64,000 bases of DNA from Spirochaetia bacterium UBA5763. GTDB taxonomy: Bacteria; Spirochaetota; UBA4802; UBA5550. The position numbers and the translations under genes were made by a program. Positions 23,884-31,256 of the stretch are shown here, in pieces; position 1 is the first letter of the stretch; every line of letters begins with the position of its first letter. The DNA is taken from contig DIEX01000015.1 in NCBI GenBank assembly GCA_002418835.1, positions 5,214-69,213 on the forward strand. Reading direction: 5' to 3'. The notes below the pieces were generated by a model that saw only the letters and a program-made list of their open reading frames with translations, searched no databases and was not told where the DNA came from.

Positions 23884-24807
23884 ATGAATGAACTAAAAAT
23901 TGCGGATAAGGTCTCTAAAACACAGTTCAGCCTCTTTATGAGGCTGCTCCATATACTCGCCCTTGTTCAGCACAGCAGTTCCTCGGAGAATATGAACTGC
24001 ACTACAATGTCCGGCCTTCTTTCAAAGGAGCCCGGTAAAGATGATGTAACTGAAAAGATGATTCGTGACAGCGTAGCCAAGCTTATTGAGATGGGCTTTC
24101 CTGTGCAGATGGATAAAGGGGCTCCGAGAGTGGGCCTTGAAAGGGAACTGACAGACTCTGAGATGCTGGAAGTACTCCCTTATTATCTGAATGTGGTTTC
24201 AGACACCATGGGCATCAGGGACTGCTTTAAAAGCTATGTGGGGAGTCATGGTTCAAGGTCACTCTGGATAATCGCACGTATATACTTTGCCGCATGTGAA
24301 AAGAGGCAGATTAAGCTCAGTTACCGGCCAAAGAATAAAAGCGGGGCTGAGGAGTATACGCTTAATCCTTACCGCTGGATATACAGGGACAACGCTGTTT
24401 ATCTTATTGCACGCAATGTAGGGAGAGATTTTGAGAACATATCTCTATTCAGGCTCAACAGGATCAGAAATCTCCGGGTAACAGAGAACAGTTTTGATGA
24501 TGATATCCCTCCGGCAGATGAGCTTATGCGTTACAGCATAGGGGCCTTTATAAGCGGCAGGCTGTACAATATCAGACTCCGTTTCACCCCTGAGGATAAG
24601 GAGAGTGTTGAAGAGGACTTCGGGCACCTCGATGTGCGGTACAGCAATGATAAGGATGGCTATGTTATCGGGACTTTTAAAGTCTGTGATCTTATAAACC
24701 TCTGCAAAGCGGTATTCAGTTATTCAGGGAGAGTTAAGATTCTGGAGCCCCGTGAGGCTGTGGAGCAGATGAGGGAGATGCTGGAAGAGGGGCTCGGTTC
24801 ATTATAA
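23884..24807 (+). CDS. WYL-domain transcriptional regulator
   Basis: The ATG at 23,884 has AGAGG 8 nt upstream; the GTG at 23,875 would overlap that site. The 307-residue protein has an N-terminal winged-helix region (about residues 8-95) and a WYL domain at about 135-205, with KRQIKLSYRPKNK, LNPYRWIYRDNAVYLIARN and FRLNRI. A WCX-type C-terminal domain follows. The usual W-Y-L triplet appears as WIYR..VYLIA. WYL regulators sense nucleic-acid or nucleotide ligands and often control defence or DNA-damage genes. No obvious target lies next to it. Confidence 0.8.
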   Translation: MNELKIADKVSKTQFSLFMRLLHILALVQHSSSSENMNCTTMSGLLSKEPGKDDVTEKMIRDSVAKLIEMGFPVQMDKGAPRVGLERELTDSEMLEVLPYYLNVVSDTMGIRDCFKSYVGSHGSRSLWIIARIYFAACEKRQIKLSYRPKNKSGAEEYTLNPYRWIYRDNAVYLIARNVGRDFENISLFRLNRIRNLRVTENSFDDDIPPADELMRYSIGAFISGRLYNIRLRFTPEDKESVEEDFGHLDVRYSNDKDGYVIGTFKVCDLINLCKAVFSYSGRVKILEPREAVEQMREMLEEGLGSL

Positions 24808-24973
24808 TTTTTTTCCGCTTTCTTTAACCTTTAATACTTATTACCTTAAACTTAATGATTTTAAAACAATTAATTCATGACAAATATTTATGGGATTGAA
24901 CTGATGGTTCTTCCGGATATATAGCATGCAGATGTTATGATTGCTGCAATAAAAGAGTAATTGAAAAAATAAG

Positions 24974-25429
24974 ATGATAAAATTTAAAGTAAATGTAATT
25001 ATAAGCTGCAGGAGTGAGATCGTTGCAGAGGCTTTAATCAAACCCTCAAATTTCCCATGCTGGGAAACTGATCTGAAAAAGTATATTGTGGTAAAGGGGG
25101 TGCCTGGTGAGGCAGGTTGTGTGGCACTGCTCTTTTTTTCAAAAAAAGGGAGTTCGTACATGATGGAGGAGGAGCTGGTTCACTGCAATCCGGGGAGAAG
25201 TTATGTATCCATTCTTACAGGAACCGCTCTGGAGGCCAGAGTAGAGACCATTCTTATACCTTCGGGAGAAGAAACCCTGATGACTTTAATCTGGTCAGGA
25301 AAAGGTAAAACTCTCCTTCTTAAGCTGCTTCTTCCATTTATGCGCAGCAGAATGATCCGGCAGACAGAGATTGAGCTGGATAAATTCAGAAAACTTGTTG
25401 AAGCAAAGGGGAGTGATTTCAACTGCTGA
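24974..25429 (+). CDS. SRPBCC-type small-ligand-binding protein
   Basis: The 151-residue protein matches the polyketide-cyclase/START-like fold: an N-terminal strand, the IKPSNFPCWETDLKKYIVVK segment typical of 'P..w..W...v', a middle beta sheet, and a long C-terminal helix (FRKLVEAKG). Family members bind hydrophobic ligands, and few have known enzyme activity. It follows the WYL gene after 166 bp. Confidence 0.65.
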   Translation: MIKFKVNVIISCRSEIVAEALIKPSNFPCWETDLKKYIVVKGVPGEAGCVALLFFSKKGSSYMMEEELVHCNPGRSYVSILTGTALEARVETILIPSGEETLMTLIWSGKGKTLLLKLLLPFMRSRMIRQTEIELDKFRKLVEAKGSDFNC

Positions 25430-25444
25430 ATTACTGATTTTTTC

Positions 25445-25681
25445 CAATGTTTATTCCTAAACATAGTTATTAGTTCAAAGTTATTAGTATGATTTTTCTG
25501 TCATACCGGCTGTAGCGCAGCGGAATGCCGGTATCTCATACAATTAATCTATGAGATTCCGGTATTTGCACGAACTGAAGATGCAAAACCGGAATGACAA
25601 AATTTTATGATTATAATAGTTTTATACATAATTATTATTTAGAGTTTTTAATTTTTATAATTCTTTTAGGAATTATTACTG
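25445..25681 (+). repeat. MITE-like repeat, left copy
   Basis: It begins CAATGTTTATTCCTAAA and ends TTTTAGGAATTATTACTG, which are terminal inverted repeats of about 11 bp. Inside, GTCATACCGG...CCGGAATGAC forms an inner palindrome with GGTATCTCAT/ATGAGATTCCGG arms. A second copy lies at 26,645-26,914, and the two flank the STAS and 26,278 genes. Confidence 0.7.
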
Positions 25682-25721
25682 ATTTTTTCAGAAAAAAGTT
25701 TTTAATTTCCCGTTACTGCCA

Positions 25722-25780
25722 TCGTATAACACTTAGCTCTATATAAAGATACTTGACTCATGAGTTTAATAGGGTAGTGT
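25722..25780 (+). promoter_or_regulatory. Recurrent promoter block, copy 4
   Basis: TCGTATAAC at 25,722 is followed by ATATAAAGATAC directly preceding TTGACT (25,753-25,758). The -10 is weaker (TAGTGT at 25,775). It precedes the STAS gene. Confidence 0.55.
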
Positions 25781-25827
25781 TATGAAATTGATTTTACCGG
25801 AGTTCTGTATATGAGAGGCAAGGGGAA

Positions 25828-26232
25828 ATGACGCAGCAGCGGAAACTTGATATTGATATCAGAACCGTGAATGATATTTCAGTTCTGGAGTTGGGGGATA
25901 ATATAGATTTTTATAATGCCCCGGTTTTTAAAGGTGTTATTAATAATATGATAGCACAGGGTAATAAAACATTCATTGTAAATCTGGCAAAAATAACTCA
26001 TATAGATTCTTCCGGAATAGGGGCTCTCATTACAACCATGCTGGAACTGGAGAAAATGGGGGGAGCCCTTAAAGTTTCAGGGCTAAGCAAACCTGTTAAA
26101 AAAGTTTTTGATATGACCCAGGCAATCACCCTCTTTGAAGTGTTTGATACAGAAACAGAGGCTTTGGGGAGTTTTCGCGTGCCGGTGAAAAAAAAGTCTG
26201 TGAATAACGTTCAGATGCAGGATAACAAATAA
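25828..26232 (+). CDS. STAS-domain anti-sigma factor antagonist
   Basis: The 134-residue protein carries the STAS core with HIDSSGIGAL (Ser61/Ser62 region), the site phosphorylated by cognate HPK-like kinases in SpoIIAA/RsbV-type partner switches. An AAGGGGAA site precedes the ATG. No anti-sigma kinase or PP2C gene is adjacent, so its partner lies elsewhere. A basic tail of about 20 residues follows the STAS fold. It is enclosed by two MITE-like repeats together with the next gene. Confidence 0.85.
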   Translation: MTQQRKLDIDIRTVNDISVLELGDNIDFYNAPVFKGVINNMIAQGNKTFIVNLAKITHIDSSGIGALITTMLELEKMGGALKVSGLSKPVKKVFDMTQAITLFEVFDTETEALGSFRVPVKKKSVNNVQMQDNK

Positions 26233-26277
26233 TGAATAGTATAATTATAAGGAATGAAAAAGAAATATTACAGGCTT

Positions 26278-26535
26278 CTACTTTGAAATCTTTGTGACTT
26301 TGAACTGGTTTTTTTCCAGGTTTTTTACGTAATTATTGAAATACTTTTCAGTGCCGGTTACTTCTATCTCTCTCTTCTCCCCCTTTTCATAAAGCACCAT
26401 CCCCCAGAAAAGAACTAATTTTGAATAGTCCCTCCCTGTGACTGTTATGCGGTATGTGTTTTTTCTGCCGATCAGGTTCAGAAAAAATCCTATGAGTTCA
26501 TTTATAATCTGAGGTTTCGATAATATCGGATTCAT
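26278..26535 (-). CDS. Small protein of unknown function
   Basis: The 85-residue protein has an IGFFLNLIGRKNTYRITVTG start, a central hydrophobic strand region (LVLFWGMVLYEKGEK) and a basic ending. I do not recognise the family. It is convergent with the STAS gene and lies inside the MITE pair. Confidence 0.45.
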   Translation of the reverse strand: MNPILSKPQIINELIGFFLNLIGRKNTYRITVTGRDYSKLVLFWGMVLYEKGEKREIEVTGTEKYFNNYVKNLEKNQFKVTKISK

Positions 26536-26644
26536 TGCGCCTGCCTTGAGATATAAAGAATTTGTGATGTTTTTAATTAACAGGAGGTATGATTTATTAT
26601 GTCAAACTAAATCTCAATAACGCTGATGCGGTTATCATATAATA

Positions 26645-26914
26645 CAATGTTTATTCCTAAACATGGTTTTTAGTACAAAGCTATTAGTAAATTCTCCGTC
26701 ATACCGGCTGTAGCGCAGCGAAATGCCGGTATCTCATAATATCAATCTATGAGATTCCGGTATTTGCACGAATTGAAGTGTGCACGCCCTGAGCGCAGCG
26801 AAGAAGTACCCTTGGGGTAAAACCGGGATGACAAAATTTTTGATTCTAACAATTTTGTATATAATTAATTTTTAGATTTTTTTACTCTTATAATTCTTTT
26901 AGGAATCATTACTG
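26645..26914 (+). repeat. MITE-like repeat, right copy
   Basis: It has the same ends as the copy at 25,445 (CAATGTTTATTCC...AGGAATCATTACTG) and the same inner palindrome. A roughly 35-bp insertion around 26,781-26,818 includes CCTGAGCGCAGCGAAGAAG. Confidence 0.7.
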
Positions 26915-26970
26915 CATATAATATAATTTTTATATTTGCCTTAGGCTTTTTTTAGAATTATATTTTAAAT

Positions 26971-29226
26971 ATGAATCTCCAATTATTCCGGCAAATTAAA
27001 AACAGGATTGGGCACCTCTCTCTGCGTGCTAAGGTTCTTCTTATTACTGGCACAGTTCTTGTTTCTCTCATATTAACTGCGGGTATCGGAGTGGATTTTC
27101 TGATCAGGGAGAGCTTTGAAAGACTTGAGAGGGATTGGATCAGGGGTAATGCTTTAAGGATTGAAAAGCTTTTTACACTGGAAGCTGATTCAATGCAGCG
27201 AATAACCCATGACTATGCAGTGTGGACCGATACCTATGATTTCGTCAGAACTTCTGACCCGGCGTACATTAAAGTTAATATTAATCTGGATGTATTTAAA
27301 AATCTCCAGATCTATGGAACTTTTATCTATTATCCTGACGGTAAAAGAAAGACCGGGATTATTTTGAACAGTGACGGAGTATCCCTTGCAGGTGCCGGAG
27401 ATGAATGGGATCAGGCACTGGGCAGTATTGCGCGCAAGGTGGTATCCGGCAAAACTCCTTTGCTTAACGGGCTTATTAAAAACAGGGATGATCTCTTCAT
27501 TATATCAAGCCATACTATTCTGCGTTATGAAGGTGACGGTGTACCCTCAGGCTGCTTAATACATGTTAGAAAGGTGGACAGCGCGTTTCTTCAGAGATTT
27601 TCTGATACTGCGGGGATTACAATTAATCTCGCTGATATACCCCCCGATAAAGCTTCATCATTAGCTGAAGTCCAGGGATCCGGCAACTATTTTATCTGCA
27701 CAGAGCAGGAGATAGTACACCTTAATATAGTACTTAGAGATATAAACGGCAGGGATGCGGGTGTGGTCGTCTCTCACCTGGGACGTGATATCAACAGGGA
27801 GAGCCGCCGGGCCAGGGTGATGTTCTATGTGGTACTTGGACTTGTGCTTATAGTATCGGGATTCCTTGCGCATTACCTGATCAACAGGCTTGTTCTTGCA
27901 AGGCTTGAAAAGATGCTGAAAGAGGTGCGTAATGTCCGTGAAACGCTGGATCTTTCAAAGAGGCTTGAAGTGCGCGAGTGGGACGAGCTTGATGACCTTG
28001 CAGGCGGGATAAACCTGATGCTTGATGCCATTGAGGAGCAGAAGGCGTACCGCGATAAGGCTGAGTCCGAAAAGGAGGCTATGCAGGAGTATATGCTCCA
28101 GCTTAAAAAGATGGAGGCCATGGGTACACTGGCAGGAGGGATCGCGCATGATTTCAACAATATGCTTGTGAGCATACTGGGCTCTGCGGGGCTTCTCCGG
28201 AATGATATTCCGGGAGGTAGCCCGCTTCTCGAATATGTTGATATTATTGAAAAATCCGGGCAGAATGCCGGAGCCCTTGTACGCCAGATGCTTACTCTTG
28301 GTAAAGGATATACCTCTCTTAAAATCTATTTCAGTGTAGGGCAGACTATAAATGACATGCTGAGTCTGGTAAAGATCACACTCCCCGAAAATATTTATTT
28401 AAACCTGCATTCTTCAGAAAAGGATGATCTGATCTATGCTGATATAACCCAATTCCAGCAGCTTATTGTAAACATGGTTACCAATGCATCCCATGCCATG
28501 GCCGGCAGAAGCAGAGGTGATATAGATATTTATGTCAGGGGGGTAATTCTCCCTTCAGAGGGCTCTCGCCCCGAAACAGGGAGTCTGGCAGAAGGGAGAT
28601 ATATGCAGATTGAAATTACAGATTCAGGAGAGGGTATACCTCCTGATATCAGGGATAAAATATTTGAGCCTTTCTTCTCAACAAAACCTGTGGGTTCAGG
28701 CACAGGGCTCGGTTTAAGTGTTGTTTATCAGTTTGTCATTGCCAACGGCGGTTCCATAGGAGTTGAAAGTGACCCTGGCAGAGGCACAAGCTTCTTTATG
28801 CATTTCCCGGCAGTTGTTGAAAGGAGAAGAGTGATCCCGCGCCCCGATGGAGCTGAAATCGGAATTCTTGTTGTTGATGATGATCCCCTTGTTAGAAGAA
28901 CAATTGTTGCCGGGCTTAAAAGAGTGGGGTACCTTGTTTTTGATGCGGGGAGCGGTCAGTCGGCACTTAACATAATTGATGAGTCGGCAGAGGATATACA
29001 GCTTATAATAACTGACCAGATGATGCCGGGAATGAGCGGGAATGAACTGAGAAAAAGAGTTGCATCTCTCTGCCCGGGACTCCCTGTTATACTTATGTCC
29101 GGGTACACGTCAGGTCTTGATGATAAAGATGATAAAAACAGCGGATTCGCCAGGATCCTTATGAAGCCCATAACTATCGATCAGCTCGATAAAATCATCA
29201 ACGAAGTTCTTAACACCCCGTTATAG
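26971..29226 (+). CDS. CHASE4-HAMP hybrid sensor histidine kinase with receiver
   Basis: Of 751 residues, TM1 is at about 22-44. An extracytoplasmic CHASE4-type domain (about 50-280, with DYAVWTDTYDFV) is followed by TM2 at about 285-306, HAMP, and a HisKA box GGIAHDFNN (His about 393). The HATPase follows (EITDSGEGIPP, GTGLGLSVVYQFV), then a receiver with VDDD and the phospho-acceptor Asp at about 682 (TDQMMPGMSG). It is a self-contained phosphorelay protein whose output lies elsewhere. The start lacks an obvious ribosome-binding site. Confidence 0.85.
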   Translation: MNLQLFRQIKNRIGHLSLRAKVLLITGTVLVSLILTAGIGVDFLIRESFERLERDWIRGNALRIEKLFTLEADSMQRITHDYAVWTDTYDFVRTSDPAYIKVNINLDVFKNLQIYGTFIYYPDGKRKTGIILNSDGVSLAGAGDEWDQALGSIARKVVSGKTPLLNGLIKNRDDLFIISSHTILRYEGDGVPSGCLIHVRKVDSAFLQRFSDTAGITINLADIPPDKASSLAEVQGSGNYFICTEQEIVHLNIVLRDINGRDAGVVVSHLGRDINRESRRARVMFYVVLGLVLIVSGFLAHYLINRLVLARLEKMLKEVRNVRETLDLSKRLEVREWDELDDLAGGINLMLDAIEEQKAYRDKAESEKEAMQEYMLQLKKMEAMGTLAGGIAHDFNNMLVSILGSAGLLRNDIPGGSPLLEYVDIIEKSGQNAGALVRQMLTLGKGYTSLKIYFSVGQTINDMLSLVKITLPENIYLNLHSSEKDDLIYADITQFQQLIVNMVTNASHAMAGRSRGDIDIYVRGVILPSEGSRPETGSLAEGRYMQIEITDSGEGIPPDIRDKIFEPFFSTKPVGSGTGLGLSVVYQFVIANGGSIGVESDPGRGTSFFMHFPAVVERRRVIPRPDGAEIGILVVDDDPLVRRTIVAGLKRVGYLVFDAGSGQSALNIIDESAEDIQLIITDQMMPGMSGNELRKRVASLCPGLPVILMSGYTSGLDDKDDKNSGFARILMKPITIDQLDKIINEVLNTPL

Positions 29227-29369
29227 TGATCTTATATTAAATTCAACCTGCACATATCCGATTTAATTAATCAGATCTCTGAATCATCGGACTCATACCG
29301 GGTATTCAGTTATTATGCTTTACAAAATATTATATTGATATTCTGCTTAGAATTTCTGCATATAAAGTA

Positions 29370-30971
29370 ATGTGGCGGTGGGGTATGAGCAGCATCCTTA
29401 CAATGGCAGCAAATATTATCGGCGGAGTGGGTCTTGTACTTCTCGGTATGGCCATCATGTCTGAGGGGCTTCAGTCTCTTGCAGGTGACGGTGTTAAGAA
29501 GCTCCTCAGCCGTTTCACAGGGAACCCCCTGGCCGGTGTTATGACAGGGACTGGTGTTACTGTTCTTATCCACTCATCAAGCGCCACAATTCTTGCCACA
29601 ATAGGTTTTGTCAACGCAGGGCTTTTGTCTCTCCCCCAGGCCATCGGTATTATATTCGGGTCAAATCTCGGGACCACCTCCACAGGATGGATCGTTGCAC
29701 TTGTGGGATTTAAATTTCATATAAGCACTTTTACACTTCCGCTCATAACAGTGGGAGCGCTGATGAAACTTTTTCTTAAAGGGAAAAAGACTTCAATCGG
29801 TATGGCCATCGCCGGTTTCGGCCTTCTGTTTCTCGGTGCCGATATTCTTCAGGCGGGTATGAGGGAAACAGGCGGATTTATTCAGCTTGCAGGGTATTCT
29901 TTCTTCTCGTGGCATGATCGCTTTATACTCACAGGTATGGGTTTTCTTCTGACTTTCCTGCTTCAGTCTTCCACTGTGGCTATAGTCGCAACACTGGCTG
30001 CGCTGGGTTCAGGGACTGTCACAATGGAGCAGGCTGCTCTCCTTGTTGTGGGGCTCAATACAGGGAAGGTATATTACGGTCTGCTTGGATTTATCGGGGC
30101 ATCAGTGGCGGGTAAACGTTCAGCACTTGTGCATATTTTTTTCAACCTTACCACGGGTGTTATTCTTTTTGCTCTGGTTGATTTTTTTATACCTCCTGTT
30201 ATAAAGCTCTGTGAATATTTTGGAACTTCTTCCCCGTCTATTATAATATGTACGCTTCATACTGCTTTCAATCTGCTGGGAATTATATTCTGGCTCCCGC
30301 TATATAAACCAATTGCTCTGCTCATGGGGCGGCTTATCCCTGAGAGAGGGCCTGTTCTTACCCGTTTTCTCGATTACCGTGTTGCCACAGTTCCCCATGT
30401 CGCTGTTGAAACAGCAAGGCTTACTATTGTTGAGGTGGGAAAAGTTGTTCTTACCGCAGTGCGGGATCTGGTTGTCGGTGAAAAATCTTATAGCGAGGCT
30501 ATTTCCAGCCTGGGCTCGGTTGATGTCGCACTGAACGAAACAAGGAGGTATCTGTCATTTGTCGTTTCATCCCCTGACTCAAACCAGGTGCATCGTCAGC
30601 ATCTTGATGTTATACATGCCATGGAACACCTGACACGTCTTGTTGAAGCCTGCCGTGAGTTTGATAATGTCTGCACCACTGCACGTTCAGAATATCTCCG
30701 TAAACTTACTTTAAGCCAGCTTGGAGAATTTGATCAGATTATAAAATGGCTCGAAGGGGAGATCCCTGAAGCCCCGCTGCATAACGTGGAGCATATATCC
30801 GCGATGTTCGCAGATCTCCGGCGCAAAAAGCGCACAGAAATGATTGGTGATATCGCCCAGGGGGGTATGAATCCTGATATGGGATTTGAACATCTTGAAG
30901 CTATGAGGTGGATTGACAGGATAGCGTATCATGTATGGAGATCTATTTTACATCTCAGTCAGAAGTACTGA
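29370..30971 (+). CDS. Na/Pi cotransporter family protein with PhoU-like tail
   Basis: The 533-residue membrane protein shows the two inverted QSS-type repeats of NptA-like transporters (VLIHSSSATILATIGF near residue 65 and TFLLQSSTVAIVATLAAL near 200), with about nine hydrophobic segments in residues 1-320. The last 180 residues are helical and PhoU-like. It may import phosphate with sodium or serve an export/regulatory role, as some NptA/YjbB members do. An alternative ATG at 29,385 is possible. Confidence 0.8.
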   Translation: MWRWGMSSILTMAANIIGGVGLVLLGMAIMSEGLQSLAGDGVKKLLSRFTGNPLAGVMTGTGVTVLIHSSSATILATIGFVNAGLLSLPQAIGIIFGSNLGTTSTGWIVALVGFKFHISTFTLPLITVGALMKLFLKGKKTSIGMAIAGFGLLFLGADILQAGMRETGGFIQLAGYSFFSWHDRFILTGMGFLLTFLLQSSTVAIVATLAALGSGTVTMEQAALLVVGLNTGKVYYGLLGFIGASVAGKRSALVHIFFNLTTGVILFALVDFFIPPVIKLCEYFGTSSPSIIICTLHTAFNLLGIIFWLPLYKPIALLMGRLIPERGPVLTRFLDYRVATVPHVAVETARLTIVEVGKVVLTAVRDLVVGEKSYSEAISSLGSVDVALNETRRYLSFVVSSPDSNQVHRQHLDVIHAMEHLTRLVEACREFDNVCTTARSEYLRKLTLSQLGEFDQIIKWLEGEIPEAPLHNVEHISAMFADLRRKKRTEMIGDIAQGGMNPDMGFEHLEAMRWIDRIAYHVWRSILHLSQKY

Positions 30972-31163
30972 CAATCCGCTGTATTATTTTGTATAGGATA
31001 AGCACAGGCTCCCCGTTAACCGGAGTTTTGCTCTAATATTATAATTATTTATACTGTAAAACGCTTTATGTTTTTATTACACGTTTTTATGAGAATTAAT
31101 ATTTGATTCTGCCGCAAAAACTGGAAAAAAAAATATTCAAAAAATAATAAGGCTGAATAAAAC

Positions 31164-31191
31164 TTGCATCTTCTCGGGCTATTTATATTAT
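31164..31191 (+). promoter_or_regulatory. Sigma-70-type promoter
   Basis: TTGCAT at 31,164-31,169 and TATTAT at 31,186-31,191 are separated by 16 bp, about 65 bp upstream of the cyclase start. The rest of 30,972-31,256 shows nothing else. Confidence 0.5.
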
Positions 31192-31256
31192 CTTGTCAGC
31201 ATCAGGTGTAATTATAACCGGCATCCCTTTTTAAAAACAGCATAGGATGGAACCCT

